Source of the DNA: Oscillospiraceae bacterium
Lineage (GTDB): Bacteria > Bacillota > Clostridia > Oscillospirales > Ruminococcaceae
Assembly: GCA_009777725.1 (NCBI GenBank)
Contig: WRLG01000007.1
Location: 43,071 to 107,070 of the forward strand
DNA: 64,000 bases
Direction of reading: 5' to 3'
Shown in pieces: positions 40,680 to 51,749 of the stretch. The notes below the pieces were generated by a model that was given only the letters and a program-made list of their open reading frames with translations, was not told the origin of the DNA and did no database searches. Within the stretch, counting starts at the first letter, position 1, and each line of letters begins with the position of its first letter. Both the position numbers and the translations under genes were made by a program.

Positions 40680-41474
40680 ATGCTGTTGGACTGGAATGAC
40701 CTTTGCGAGCAAGAGAAGTTGAGCTATGCAAAAATATACATAATTGCTAAAATTAGGTATAGTAAGAATGGCGTAAATGAGATAGGACTTGCGTTTATTA
40801 CAAGAGAACACATTAGTGCGAATGATTTTACTTTTGAAACCAACCCAAACTGCTATGGATTCTCGCCCGGGGTTAGAGTAGCAAAAAATTCAAGCGTTAG
40901 CGTGAATCCTTTGACTAAAGAAATGTATTCCTTGATAAATGAAAGAGAAGGAGGCAACCTTGATTATTATCTTTCACTCTTTCATAACCACGGAACGGGA
41001 GCTTCATTTTGTTTTGTCGATATAGCTACTTTTTTGGTTGTAACAAAGGTGATTTCCACCTTGCTAGATACCAGTAGCTATATATATGTTTTGCGTAAAA
41101 ACCCCGCATACGAAAACATATTTAATGCTCCGAATGATGAGAGAACCAAGCAAGCGCAATTGGATTTAATTAAAGAAATATTAGAAATTGTAAGACTTGG
41201 ATTGAAGGCTTTCAATTTTAGAATGTCTGCGCTAAGAGGTAATGTTGCAGCACAAAATCTATTAAAAGATATATATTGTGATTGGGTTTGGGGTCGCGTA
41301 TCCTGCGAAATTCAAAAAAGCACTTTTTTGGAGCGTTATAGAATTCCCAAAAGCGATTTAAATGTGCTCTGCCTTGAAATAATTAAATCGCTTGATGAAG
41401 ATAAAAATGAAGCCAAGGAGGAGTTTGACTTGTCTAAGGCTGAATTGCTTTCACTTTTTGAGGACATTCCTTAA
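40680..41474 (+). CDS. Hypothetical protein with a degenerate JAB/JAMM-like pattern
   Basis: NEIGLAFIT...LSLFHNHGTGASFCFVDIATF; two TTGACA-type promoters upstream. Confidence 0.5.
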   Translation: MLLDWNDLCEQEKLSYAKIYIIAKIRYSKNGVNEIGLAFITREHISANDFTFETNPNCYGFSPGVRVAKNSSVSVNPLTKEMYSLINEREGGNLDYYLSLFHNHGTGASFCFVDIATFLVVTKVISTLLDTSSYIYVLRKNPAYENIFNAPNDERTKQAQLDLIKEILEIVRLGLKAFNFRMSALRGNVAAQNLLKDIYCDWVWGRVSCEIQKSTFLERYRIPKSDLNVLCLEIIKSLDEDKNEAKEEFDLSKAELLSLFEDIP

Positions 41475-41676
41475 CAGATATAATTCTCACTATTTTGCGG
41501 GATTTTTGCTGTTTGCCGAAAATAAAACCATAGTCGCTTTTTGGCACAGGTTTTGTTTTGAAGCATACAATAAGCAAAAAGACTGCGAGCATGGTGAGTT
41601 TTTTGCTCGTTAAGAAATAATATAATATTTAATTAAATATAATATTTAATTAAAAGGAAGAAGGAGTTTTTTATTA

Positions 41677-41970
41677 ATGCTCACAGAACTGAATTTTAAG
41701 GACTGGGTTTTAAATCCCGAGGAGGAGGAGCTTTACGAAAAAAATATGAAGCTTGTTCCTGAGGGTACGCAGATTGATTTCTTGGAGGAGTGCGAAAACG
41801 CTGCTTACGGAGAGATGAAAAATTATCCGTTAGACGACATTACGATTATGGCGTTTGCTATAACCAAAGAGGAATTGAGCCCATACAATGATGACAAGCA
41901 CGCAACGACCCCTTGGACCACCATACTGGAAGAAATTTTATCTAATAGAGGGCATCAATTTCATCTGTAA
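41677..41970 (+). CDS. Small hypothetical protein
   Basis: RBS-like AAGGAAGAAGGAG before the ATG; no recognised motif. Confidence 0.5.
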   Translation: MLTELNFKDWVLNPEEEELYEKNMKLVPEGTQIDFLEECENAAYGEMKNYPLDDITIMAFAITKEELSPYNDDKHATTPWTTILEEILSNRGHQFHL

Positions 41971-42285
41971 TGGCTTGTCTAAAACAAAACACTTTAGGCA
42001 AGCTGTAGGTGGGCGTTGCATCCCCTCTTTGGCTAGGCATAAAGCTATTATATTATCCTTTGAGGGGATTGTCACATATTTTATTTTTGACTGCTTGTGC
42101 GGTCTATTCTTGTTTTATCTGAAAAAACATTATTATTGCTGTAATTATTAATATTTTGTTAAAATTAAGCCACCCTATAATTTTCTTAAAAATACCTTTA
42201 CAAATTCCTTTTTTTAGTGTACAATTATAATCATCATTATAAATGTGCCTCTTTTTGAGGGGTATAGGAACAGGAGAATACGGCG

Positions 42286-44331
42286 ATGTTTGAGAAAATA
42301 GATGAAAAGTACGCTTACAGCGGAAATGATTTGGGTGCGGTTTATACAAAGGAGGAGACAAGCTTCAAGGTCTGGGCTCCTTTAGCCGCAAATGCCGCAG
42401 TGCGGCTGTACCATAGCTGCAGGCATGAGAAACCGTTCAAAGAGCTAGTCATGACAAAAGAGGCGGGCGTATGGGCGCAAACCGTTCAGGGGGATTTGGA
42501 CGGCGTTTATTATACCTATGTCATAACCTACGACGGCATAGAGCAGGAGGTTATCGACATATACGCGAAATCGGCGGGCGCGAACGGTGCGATGGGGCTT
42601 ATTTTTGACCCCGCCGCTCTTAATCCCGAGAATTGGGAGAACCAAACCTCCCCGCCATTGCAAAAATATACCGATGCCTGCATATATGAACTCCATGTCC
42701 GCGACTTTTCGATTGACCAGGATGCGCGGTTTGTCAATAAAGGTAAGTTCGCGGCATTTACCGAGAAAGGGCTTGTCAATACCGCCGGAGATAAAATCGG
42801 CATAGACCATCTAAAAGAATTAGGGATTACCCATGTCCAACTCCTGCCGGTCTACGACTTTCACACGGTTGACGAAACCGACCCGAAGCCGCAGTTTAAC
42901 TGGGGTTATGACCCGATGAACTTCAACTGCTTGGAGGGCAGCTATTCCTCCGACCCGTTTGACGGAAAGACCAGAGTGCGCGAATTTAAGCTGCTCGTGC
43001 AGGCTCTGCATAACGAGGGCATCGGCGTTATAATGGACGTGGTATACAACCACACCTATTCAACCGCGGATTCCGGCTTTAACCTAACCTTTCCGAAATA
43101 CTACTACCGCCAATGGGAGGGCGATTCTTTCGCAAACGGCTCAGGTTGCGGCAACGAGGTAGCCACCGAAAGGGCAATGGTTCGCAAATATATCATAGAC
43201 AGCTTAACGCACTGGATGACGGAATATAAGCTTGACGGTTTCCGCTTTGATTTAATGGGTCTTTACGACATAAACACCCTGCGGGAGATTAACCGCGTTT
43301 TGCGCGAAATAAACCCGCAAGTTATGCTTTACGGCGAGGGCTGGACGGGCGCGGATTCTCCTCTGCCGTATGAAATGAGAGCCATGAAGCTTAATGCCCG
43401 AAATACCCCCGCATATGCCTACTTCAGCGATGATTTCCGCGATACGGTAAAGGGCAATAACTTTATCAATAAGGAAAAAGGCTATGTAAACGGCGCGGAG
43501 GGCAGGGAGCATTTTATAAAGGAGGTTATGTCCGGCAGAGTTCCGCACCCTCAGCTTCAAAGCCTGCATAAATACGCATGGACAGACCACCCCTATCAGA
43601 CAATCAACTATGTTGAGGTACATGATAATCTAACCCTATGGAATAAGCTTTACTACTCAAACATCGTTGACTCGGAGGCGACCCGCATAAGGATGCACAA
43701 GCTTGCGGGGGCGATTGTGTTCCTCTCACAGGGAATCCCGCTTCTTCACGCGGCTCAGGATTTCCTGCGCTCCAAGCCGTTGCCGGGCGGTGCGGTATTC
43801 GACCATAACAGCTATAAATCGCCCGATGCGGTTAACAGTATAAAGTGGGACAGGAAAGCCAAATATAAAGCCGTTTTCGAGTATTATAAAGGACTGATTG
43901 AGTTTAGAAAGGCTCATTCAGCTCTCAGAATGTCCGAAAATGCCGAGGTTGCCGAGCATTTGCATTATTTTGACGCGCTTCCCAAGGGCGTGGTCGGTTT
44001 CAGCCTTACGGGAGATGACAGCTTGGAGGAAATCATAGTATTCCTAAACAACGGCATAAACCCCGTCGGACTTCACGCTTTCGGAGAATATTCCGTTTAT
44101 ATTGACGCCCAAAACGCCGGAAACACCCCCTTATACAACATAGAGGGCGATTATTCACTTGCACCGATAAGTGCGATGGTATTAGGCAGGAAAAGGGAGG
44201 AAAAGCCCGAGGTAAGCGAAGCTGAAAGCGTTGAGGTTTGCGAAACCTCTGCCGATGATGCGCCGTCTGACATGGAGAATCCCGTTGCCGAAAATCAGCT
44301 TAATCCAACGGTTTACCCGCCTAATATGTAA
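42286..44331 (+). CDS. pulA: Type I pullulanase
   Basis: YNWGYDP-like (FNWGYDPMNFNCLEGSYSSDP), DVVYNHTY, DGFRFDLMG, GEGWTG, YVEVHDNLTLWNKL. Confidence 0.93.
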   Translation: MFEKIDEKYAYSGNDLGAVYTKEETSFKVWAPLAANAAVRLYHSCRHEKPFKELVMTKEAGVWAQTVQGDLDGVYYTYVITYDGIEQEVIDIYAKSAGANGAMGLIFDPAALNPENWENQTSPPLQKYTDACIYELHVRDFSIDQDARFVNKGKFAAFTEKGLVNTAGDKIGIDHLKELGITHVQLLPVYDFHTVDETDPKPQFNWGYDPMNFNCLEGSYSSDPFDGKTRVREFKLLVQALHNEGIGVIMDVVYNHTYSTADSGFNLTFPKYYYRQWEGDSFANGSGCGNEVATERAMVRKYIIDSLTHWMTEYKLDGFRFDLMGLYDINTLREINRVLREINPQVMLYGEGWTGADSPLPYEMRAMKLNARNTPAYAYFSDDFRDTVKGNNFINKEKGYVNGAEGREHFIKEVMSGRVPHPQLQSLHKYAWTDHPYQTINYVEVHDNLTLWNKLYYSNIVDSEATRIRMHKLAGAIVFLSQGIPLLHAAQDFLRSKPLPGGAVFDHNSYKSPDAVNSIKWDRKAKYKAVFEYYKGLIEFRKAHSALRMSENAEVAEHLHYFDALPKGVVGFSLTGDDSLEEIIVFLNNGINPVGLHAFGEYSVYIDAQNAGNTPLYNIEGDYSLAPISAMVLGRKREEKPEVSEAESVEVCETSADDAPSDMENPVAENQLNPTVYPPNM

Positions 44332-44442
44332 AATTTTCAAAAACTCTTGCTAAAATAAAGAAAATGTTATATAATATTAAGGGTAAGGAATGCTTTGGGT
44401 ATCAAGGCTTCTGAATTTTGTTTCTTGAAAGGAAGATTATAA

Positions 44443-45663
44443 ATGGCAGGCTTAAACAAGGTTACGGTTGATGACATTAACGTAAAGGGCAAAAAAGTAC
44501 TGGTAAGGTGCGATTTTAACGTCCCCCTAAAGGACGGCGCGATTACAAATGACAACAGAATTACAGCGGCTCTACCAACCATCAAAAAGCTCCTCGCAGA
44601 CGGAGGGCAGCTAATCCTCTGCTCGCATCTCGGCAAGCCTAAGAACGGTCCCGAGGACAAGTTTTCATTAGCCCCCGTTGCGGCGCGGCTGGCAGAGCTT
44701 CTGCCGGGCGTTAAGGTTACATTCGCCGACGACGGCAACGTGACAGGCGAAAAGGCAAAGGAAGCCGTTAACGCTATGAATGACGGCGATGTAGTGCTGT
44801 TGCAGAACACTCGATTCAGAGGTGCTGAGGAAACAAAGAACGGAGCGGAATTCAGTAAGGAGCTTGCTGATTTAGCTGAGGTGTTCGTCATGGATGCTTT
44901 CGGCTCGGCGCACCGCGCCCATGCCTCCACTGCGGGCGTTACCGATTATATTAAGGAAACGGCAGTAGGCTACCTTATGAAAAAAGAGATTGAGTATTTA
45001 GGGAACGCGGTAGAAAACCCGGAACGTCCGTTTGTCGCGATTTTGGGCGGGGCTAAGGTTTCCGATAAATTGAATGTAATATCAAATCTGATTGATAAAT
45101 GCGATACGCTGATTATCGGCGGCGGGATGGCTTACACTTTTGATAAAGCAAACGGCTTTGAGGTGGGCAATTCGCTGATTGATGAAGAAAAGGTTGATTA
45201 TTGCAAGGACATGATTGAAAAGGCAAAAAATTCCGGCAAAACGCTTCTTATGCCGATTGACCATGTAGTGGCAAATGATTTTCCCAACCCGATTGATGCC
45301 GAAATCGCGGTTGAAACCGTTAAGGTTGACGAGATACCTGCCGATAAGATGGGGCTTGATATAGGAGAATGTACGCAAGCTCTTTTCGCGCAAGCGGTTA
45401 AGTCGGCTAAAACCGTTGTTTGGAACGGTCCTATGGGCGTGTTTGAGAATCCTATTCTTTCAAAGGGCACTATAGCGGTCGCTAAAGCTCTTGCCGATAC
45501 CGATGCCGTAACGATTATCGGCGGCGGCGATTCGGCGGCGGCTGTAATGCAGCTTGGTTTTGCCGATAAGATGTCACACATCTCCACAGGCGGCGGAGCT
45601 TCCCTTGAATATCTTGAAGGAAAGGTTCTTCCGGGCGTGGATTGTATTGCGGACAAGGCTTGA
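44443..45663 (+). CDS. pgk: Phosphoglycerate kinase
   Basis: [48 protein letters not shown]. Confidence 0.97.
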   Translation: MAGLNKVTVDDINVKGKKVLVRCDFNVPLKDGAITNDNRITAALPTIKKLLADGGQLILCSHLGKPKNGPEDKFSLAPVAARLAELLPGVKVTFADDGNVTGEKAKEAVNAMNDGDVVLLQNTRFRGAEETKNGAEFSKELADLAEVFVMDAFGSAHRAHASTAGVTDYIKETAVGYLMKKEIEYLGNAVENPERPFVAILGGAKVSDKLNVISNLIDKCDTLIIGGGMAYTFDKANGFEVGNSLIDEEKVDYCKDMIEKAKNSGKTLLMPIDHVVANDFPNPIDAEIAVETVKVDEIPADKMGLDIGECTQALFAQAVKSAKTVVWNGPMGVFENPILSKGTIAVAKALADTDAVTIIGGGDSAAAVMQLGFADKMSHISTGGGASLEYLEGKVLPGVDCIADKA

Positions 45664-45777
45664 GTTTGTCAGCAAGTAAATTCAGCAAAATAAACTGCTT
45701 AAAATGTTACGCCAAGAGCGTAATTCCGAAATTGTTAATTGACAATTGTTAATTGCTATAGAAAGGGTTGGGAAAAC

Positions 45778-46548
45778 ATGAATAAGGCGTTAAGAAAGGC
45801 AGTAATTGCCGGAAACTGGAAGATGAACAAAACCCGAACCGAGGCGAAAACCTTGATTGAGGAGTTGATTCCGATTGCGGCTAAATTTTCAAGCTGCGAA
45901 ACGGTGATTTGCGTACCGTTTACCAGCTTGGAAACGGCTTTGGAACTTACAAAGGGGACTAACATTAAGGTTGGCGCGCAAAATTGTCATTTTCAAAAAT
46001 GCGGCGCGTATACGGGTGAGATTTCAGCCGGAATGCTTGCCGAAATGGGCGTTGAGTATGTCATTATCGGTCACTCGGAACGCCGCCAGTATTTCGCCGA
46101 AACAGACCTTACCGTAAATCGGAGAACCAAGGCGGCTCTTGCGGCTGGGCTTACCCCCATCGTGTGCGTAGGAGAAATGCTTTCCGAGCGGGAGGACGGC
46201 ATAACGGAAGCAATCGTCATGCTTCAGACAATAGCCGCGTTTACCGGAATCTCCGCCGAGGAAGCAAAGAAAATCGTCATAGCCTATGAACCCGTCTGGG
46301 CAATCGGCACCGGCAAAACCGCTACTGATGAGCAGGCGGAGGAGGTATGCGCCTTTATACGTAAAATCATGGCTGATAAATACGGAAACGACACAGCGGA
46401 GGTCATGGTCATCCAATACGGCGGCTCAATGAACCCCGGCAACGCCGCAGGACTTTTGGCAAAGGAAAACATAGACGGCGGACTGATTGGCGGCGCATCG
46501 CTTAAAGCATCGGATTTCGGCGTATTGCTTGAAGTCGCGAACGCATGA
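45778..46548 (+). CDS. tpiA: Triosephosphate isomerase
   Basis: VIAGNWKMNKT, VIIGHSERRQYF, IAYEPVWAIGTGKTAT, QYGGSMNPGNA. Confidence 0.97.
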   Translation: MNKALRKAVIAGNWKMNKTRTEAKTLIEELIPIAAKFSSCETVICVPFTSLETALELTKGTNIKVGAQNCHFQKCGAYTGEISAGMLAEMGVEYVIIGHSERRQYFAETDLTVNRRTKAALAAGLTPIVCVGEMLSEREDGITEAIVMLQTIAAFTGISAEEAKKIVIAYEPVWAIGTGKTATDEQAEEVCAFIRKIMADKYGNDTAEVMVIQYGGSMNPGNAAGLLAKENIDGGLIGGASLKASDFGVLLEVANA

Positions 46549-46853
46549 GGTTCGCGGGCTACACTCCCGAAGCGCGCGAAAAAAAGCCGTTACCCAAGCT
46601 TGTTAAAGCCTTGCTGAGATTGTTGATAGGCTGTGCTTTAACTGTTTCATTTCTTTTCTTTGCGGTTGATTACATCAGAATCAAAAGGGATAACAAGCCG
46701 CCCGTTTTCTGCATAAAGGCTATAGAGCATGAAAGCGGCAGTGTTGATTATTACGGATTTCTTTACAAGGTCTGGAAAGATTACGACCCCTTTGAGCGTG
46801 AAACCGAATACTATATAACCTTTTGGTTCTTCCCTAAATTTTTAAGTATATGA
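46545..46853 (+). CDS. Small single-TM hypothetical protein translationally coupled to tpiA
   Basis: ATGA overlap with the tpiA stop; one TM segment. Confidence 0.6.
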   Translation: MRFAGYTPEAREKKPLPKLVKALLRLLIGCALTVSFLFFAVDYIRIKRDNKPPVFCIKAIEHESGSVDYYGFLYKVWKDYDPFERETEYYITFWFFPKFLSI

Positions 46854-46920
46854 GTAAAAAAGCCGTTGAACACGGCTTTTTTAAATTGACATTCCCGCCA
46901 AAATATGTTATAATAAAAAT

Positions 46921-47071
46921 ACAAAAAATTAACAAGAAAGGTCTTGACTTAAATGCCCAGACATGCTACAATTTTAGCAAGCAAGCGGGTAACTTCGCTC
47001 TTTCGGCGTGTCTTAAAATTTATGTAAATATATGGCAACTGCCCCCTGTTTAGGAGGTAGTTGCTTTTTTT
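46921..47071 (+). ncRNA. Candidate sRNA, copy 1, with two tandem promoters and a terminator
   Basis: TTGACA-N17-TATAAT (46886-46914) and TTGACT-N17-TACAAT (46944-46972); terminator GCAACTGCCCCCTGTTTAGGAGGTAGTTGCTTTTTTT. Confidence 0.55.
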
Positions 47072-47099
47072 GTGTTAAGGATTTACACGAAGGGGTTCG

Positions 47100-47310
47100 T
47101 TAACCTAAATTATCCCAATCAATGTCATCGTCGTCAATATAATCGCCGTTTTCCGCTTCTTCGAGCGCGGCTCTTTCAAAAGCGGTAAGCTTGGTGTAGT
47201 CGGGGTCCCAAGCCAAAACAAGCCTTTTAATAAATTCAAAAGCAAAGTTCTGCTCATCTTCGGGAAGCATTTCTACCATATTCGCAATTTGCATTGTTTT
47301 CGTTGACATA
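47100..47310 (-). CDS. Antitoxin-like small protein
   Basis: RBS AAGGAGG before ATG 47310; 69 aa acidic C-terminus; toxin-like remnant immediately upstream. Confidence 0.55.
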
Positions 47311-47403
47311 ACTAATCCTCCTTGTAAATATCGCCGCGAGAGCCGATATTCATTATGAATAATGCCTTTAACAGCTTTCTTTTCATATTTTACTTTCATA
47401 GGT
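47311..47403 (-). pseudogene. Remnant of a RelE/ParE-type toxin ORF
   Basis: MKVKYEKKAVK...YRLSRRYLQGGLV reads like an N-terminus fused to a C-terminal scrap. Confidence 0.35.
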
Positions 47404-47543
47404 CGCTCCAAAGCTCTGCCCCCTTTCCCTATAACTATAATTATACCCCCTACCCCCCATTTTGTCAACATAAAAAACAACAAACAATTAACACTTTCCC
47501 AAAAACCTTGACACCCCCGCCCAAAATATGCTATAATAAAAAC

Positions 47544-47703
47544 ACAAAAAATTAACAAGAAAGGTCTTGACAAAAATGCCAAAATATGCTACAATTTTAG
47601 CAAGCAAGCAAGCGGGTAACTCCGCTTTTTTGGCGTGGTTTAAATTTTATATAAATAAATGGGCAACTACTTTCTGCTTTAAGCAGAGGGTAGTTGCCTT
47701 TTT
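47544..47703 (+). ncRNA. Candidate sRNA, copy 2, paralogous to 46921-47071
   Basis: Same two-promoter layout (47508-47537 and 47567-47595); terminator GGCAACTAC...GTAGTTGCC then TTTTT. Confidence 0.55.
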
Positions 47704-47759
47704 GTGTGCGGGACGGGCAAGCCCGTCCCCTACAGAATAAAATGGTGGCAAATTTTTTC

Positions 47760-47872
47760 GTAGGGGCGACCGCCCCGGTCGCCCGAATACACCGCCCTCG
47801 GTCGCCCGAATAACGCTGTTATTTATTCTTTTGCCTGCTCTTTCGGGCGAACGAGGCGTTCGCCCCTACAAA
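47760..47872. repeat. REP/MITE-like element
   Basis: Ends GTAGGGGCGA ... TCGCCCCTAC with internal GGTCGCCCGAATA duplication. Confidence 0.6.
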
Positions 47873-47905
47873 GTATTTTAAAAATAAAAAAACGGAGGAT
47901 TTACC

Positions 47906-49216
47906 ATGTTAAAAACCAAGAAAACAACCCGCAAATCCCGCATTATCCCTATCCTAACCGCCCTGGCAATCTTCATCTCAATCTTCACCGCGCTGAATAT
48001 TTCAGCGCAAACCTTTTACTATGAAACATCAGGCAACGGCTGGCATGTTGGTTGCGTTGTATATGAAGATGACGAGGGTGAATTCGTTGCTGCTGTCTAT
48101 ACACTCACAGTTTCTTCAGATGTCGGTGTGGCATTTTCTCAAGAAGCCGGTATGGCAAATTGGCGGGCAGAGCTAAGCGGTTGGACTACACCCAGATACA
48201 TAACAGAGGTTATAATCGAAAACACTGTTACGACAATAGGCGATGCGGCGTTTTTAGACATAGGTGCAGCTACCATAGAAATACCCGATAGTGTTGTGTT
48301 TATAGGAGGCGGCAGAACATTTAACAGCGATTTCTTAACCGCAATAAATGTTGACCCGAACAACAGCCATTATTCAAGCCTTAATGGTGTGTTATTTAGT
48401 AAAGACGGAACAGAGTTGAGAACATACCCGGAAGGAAAGGCAGAAGCAAGCTATACCGTCCCCAATGGTGTTACGAGCATATACAACCAAGCATTTGCAT
48501 CGGCAAAAAATCTAACCTCAATTGTTATTTCGCAAAGCGTGGAGTTTATAGACTTCGCCGCATTTGCAAATTGCGTTAGCTTAAACTCTATAACATTCAC
48601 CTCACGAACCCCGCCGACATTCAACGAGTGGGCATTCTCCGGTGCTCCCCCCGCATTGACAATACACGTCCCACACGGTGCAAAGGCGGCATATGCGGCA
48701 ATTGAGGGGTTGAGCAACTTCACTATACATGAACTTCCCGCCCCTGCTATCCGAGATAATGACGATGATAACAATAACAACCGCGGCGGAAGCTCCGTAA
48801 GAGATACAATCATCAGCGGCGGCGGAATCGGCGGCGCGGCAGGGAGCATAAACAGCAGCGGCAACTCCGAAATCAACGGTCATTTTGAAAATGACACCTA
48901 CATAAAACACGCTGAAACCCCGCTGGTTTACACAGCAGACAAAAATTATGCAGACTTCAGAGAAGTCCGCATAAACGGTCGCCGACTGACAAAGGGTACA
49001 CATTACACCGTCAAAAGCGGCTCGACAATCATTACCCTCCTGCCCGAATATCTGGACGCACTTGAAGCAGGAGAGCATGAATTAAGCGTTCATTTCAGCG
49101 GGCTTGCAGTGGTTAAGGCTTCGTTTATCGTTGAAAACGCCGAACATGACGATGTTTCGACTTTGGCGGGGATTTTGGAGGATTTTGATTCAATAAGCTT
49201 TCCCCCAAAGAACTAA
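47906..49216 (+). CDS. Secreted BspA-type leucine-rich-repeat (LRR_5) protein
   Basis: Signal peptide; [64 protein letters not shown]. Confidence 0.85.
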   Translation: MLKTKKTTRKSRIIPILTALAIFISIFTALNISAQTFYYETSGNGWHVGCVVYEDDEGEFVAAVYTLTVSSDVGVAFSQEAGMANWRAELSGWTTPRYITEVIIENTVTTIGDAAFLDIGAATIEIPDSVVFIGGGRTFNSDFLTAINVDPNNSHYSSLNGVLFSKDGTELRTYPEGKAEASYTVPNGVTSIYNQAFASAKNLTSIVISQSVEFIDFAAFANCVSLNSITFTSRTPPTFNEWAFSGAPPALTIHVPHGAKAAYAAIEGLSNFTIHELPAPAIRDNDDDNNNNRGGSSVRDTIISGGGIGGAAGSINSSGNSEINGHFENDTYIKHAETPLVYTADKNYADFREVRINGRRLTKGTHYTVKSGSTIITLLPEYLDALEAGEHELSVHFSGLAVVKASFIVENAEHDDVSTLAGILEDFDSISFPPKN

Positions 49217-50638
49217 ATTTTCGGCTTGCTTGCCGCAGCAAACACAGGTTTCGGAAACCTTTTCAAATTCAAGCGGCATACAGCGCGAACCAACGCCTGT
49301 TTGCTCCTTAACCCTATCCTCACATTCCTCCGCGCCGCACCACATAGCTTTAATAAAGCCATCGCCCTTGCTTTCGAGCGCGGCGGTGATTTCGCTTAGC
49401 TCCTTGCAGGTATAGGTTCTGTTCTCGCGGTTTTGGAGAGCGTTTGCGTATAAGCCGCCCCGAACCTCGGCGAGCTTTTCGGTAACGGCGGCTTCAAGCC
49501 CGTCTAAGCTGACCACTGTTTTTTCACGGTTATGACGGGTAACGATTACGCACTGCCCCGCTTCAATATCCTTAGGTCCGATTTCGATACGGACAGGAAC
49601 GCCTTTCATTTCATATTCGGCAAATTTCCACCCGGGCGAATTATCGGAATCATCAAGCTTAACCCTAAACTGCGCCGACAACTGACCCATTACCTCGCGG
49701 CATTTTTCCAAAACCCCATCCTTGTGCATGGCAATCGGGAGGATTACGGCTTGCACGGGGGCAATGTCGGGCGGGAGAACCAAGCCGTTGTCATCGCCGT
49801 GCGTCATAATAACCGCGCCTATAAGCCGCGTTGTAACGCCCCAAGAGGTCTGGTGCGGAAATGCCGTTTTATTATCCTTACCTGTAAACTGAATGTCAAA
49901 CGCCCTCGCAAAGCCATCGCCGAAATAGTGAGAAGTTCCTGCTTGCAGAGCTTTTCCATCGTGCATAAGAGCCTCTATGGCATAGGTCGCTTCCGCGCCT
50001 GCAAACTTGTCAGACTCGGTCTTTTTCCCCTTTATAACGGGCATTGCCAAATATTTCTCGCAAAATTCCGCGTATATGTTAAGCATACGCTCTGTTTCTT
50101 CAATTGCCTCTTCAGCCGTAGCGTGAATGGTGTGCCCCTCCTGCCATAAAAACTCGCGCGAACGCAGAAACGGTCTTGTCGTTTTCTCCCATCTTACGAT
50201 ATTGCACCACTGATTGTAAAGCTTCGGCAGGTCTCTGTAGGAGTGTATGATATTGGCGTAATGCTCGCAGAAAAGCGTCTCAGATGTCGGGCGGACGCAA
50301 AGCCTTTCCTCCAGCTTTTCCGAGCCGCCGTGAGTGACCCATGCAACCTCGGGAGCAAAGCCCTTAACATGGTCTTTTTCCTTTTGCAAAAGCGATTCGG
50401 GAATAAACATCGGCATACAGACATTTTCGTGCCCCGTTGCCTTAAACATGCCGTCCAGTACGCGCTGGATATTTTCCCATATAGCGTAGCCGTAAGGGCG
50501 TAAAACCATACACCCCTTAACGGAGGTATACTCAACAAGCTCCGCTTTTTTTACAATATCGGTATACCATTTAGCGAAATCCTCATCCATAGAGGTAATC
50601 GCGGCAACCATTTTCTTATTATCGGGCATTTTTATCAT
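49190..50638 (-). CDS. proS: Prolyl-tRNA synthetase (ProS type 3)
   Basis: [51 protein letters not shown]-terminal Zn-site cysteines. Confidence 0.95.
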   Translation of the reverse strand: MIKMPDNKKMVAAITSMDEDFAKWYTDIVKKAELVEYTSVKGCMVLRPYGYAIWENIQRVLDGMFKATGHENVCMPMFIPESLLQKEKDHVKGFAPEVAWVTHGGSEKLEERLCVRPTSETLFCEHYANIIHSYRDLPKLYNQWCNIVRWEKTTRPFLRSREFLWQEGHTIHATAEEAIEETERMLNIYAEFCEKYLAMPVIKGKKTESDKFAGAEATYAIEALMHDGKALQAGTSHYFGDGFARAFDIQFTGKDNKTAFPHQTSWGVTTRLIGAVIMTHGDDNGLVLPPDIAPVQAVILPIAMHKDGVLEKCREVMGQLSAQFRVKLDDSDNSPGWKFAEYEMKGVPVRIEIGPKDIEAGQCVIVTRHNREKTVVSLDGLEAAVTEKLAEVRGGLYANALQNRENRTYTCKELSEITAALESKGDGFIKAMWCGAEECEDRVKEQTGVGSRCMPLEFEKVSETCVCCGKQAENLVLWGKAY

Positions 50639-50862
50639 TCCTTTTTTTATTTTATAAACACAACTGTCCCAACGTCCCCTAATCCTTGACCCCTAAACCC
50701 TATTTTTATTATATATTATTTTCACAGATTTGTCAAATAATTATCTTTAATTTGTAAAGCTTTACAATAAATTGTCTATTCTATTTACATGAATTGTATT
50801 ATCGTGTATAATTATATAAGAGCTTGTGCTCTGAAATATTTTTAATTGGAGGCTTATCATTT

Positions 50863-51699
50863 ATGAAAAAAGGTTTTAAAGCACTAATCAGCGCGTTTTT
50901 GGCTGCGGCTATGGCATGTTCAATGTCGGGCGTTACGCTTTTTGCGAACAACGACACTGCACCCACCACCCAAACCGCAAATACGGAGCAATCATCGCCC
51001 TCGGAAATCTTCGGCAGAAGAAAAAGCTTTTCCGCCGTCAGAGGGTATGACTTTTCGCAGCACACCAACTCATCCAGACAGATGCTGTTTTCCGAAAGCA
51101 GAACCTACAGGCAAGCAACACGGTTAATGAACGCAAAGACATTCTATATCGGAATGCAGATGAGGATTGACAATGATTTTATGGGACATTCGCTTTCCGC
51201 AGAGGTCTTTATAGCGAACAGCGATGACAGAATCTCCATGATTATGAATTTAGATTTAGGCGACAATGCTCCAACCTCGCTCAGGGCTTATGTTGACAAC
51301 AAGCAATCCATACTGTATGACAGTGAAACAAAGAACGGCTATCGCGTAAAAGCCGATAACGAGCTTAAGATAGAAGAGATGAAAAGCGAGCTTTTAAGCG
51401 TTTTCTCAACGGGAACTTCCGGGATTAATGCTATGAGCAACCGAACCATACATGTTTTTCAGCTTACAATCGGCGGCGAAAGGTATATATATGAATATAT
51501 GCCGAGCGATAAAACAGGGTATCTGATTGACAAATACGGGGAGTTGTGCGGCGTTTACGTTGATGACATGTTTATAGCTTTCCATGCTTTCACTCCGAAA
51601 GTCCCCTCCAATGCTTTCGCCCGCCCAAGCGGATACACAATCGTAGACGTTGACGAGCTTGACGGTAAATTTGACATAGACATAAAGAATTGGTTTTAA
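50863..51699 (+). CDS. Secreted hypothetical protein
   Basis: Signal peptide MKKGFKALISAFLAAAMACSMSGVTLFA; GGAGG RBS. Confidence 0.65.
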   Translation: MKKGFKALISAFLAAAMACSMSGVTLFANNDTAPTTQTANTEQSSPSEIFGRRKSFSAVRGYDFSQHTNSSRQMLFSESRTYRQATRLMNAKTFYIGMQMRIDNDFMGHSLSAEVFIANSDDRISMIMNLDLGDNAPTSLRAYVDNKQSILYDSETKNGYRVKADNELKIEEMKSELLSVFSTGTSGINAMSNRTIHVFQLTIGGERYIYEYMPSDKTGYLIDKYGELCGVYVDDMFIAFHAFTPKVPSNAFARPSGYTIVDVDELDGKFDIDIKNWF

Positions 51700-51749
51700 T
51701 TTCAATTGACAAATGGGGACGGTAAGTGAGCCGTCCCCATTATTTTTGT

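Noticed and set aside
41392-41613. 73-aa + strand ORF
   Set aside because: Overlaps the 3' end of the 264-aa ORF in another frame; no RBS or motif.
42020-42069. ATCCCCTC/GAGGGGAT inverted repeat before pulA
   Set aside because: Only 8-bp arms with a 34-nt loop; likely chance in this context.
49190-49216. Tail-to-tail 27-bp overlap of the LRR protein gene and proS
   Set aside because: Both ORFs are well supported and short convergent overlaps are common, so not treated as a finding.
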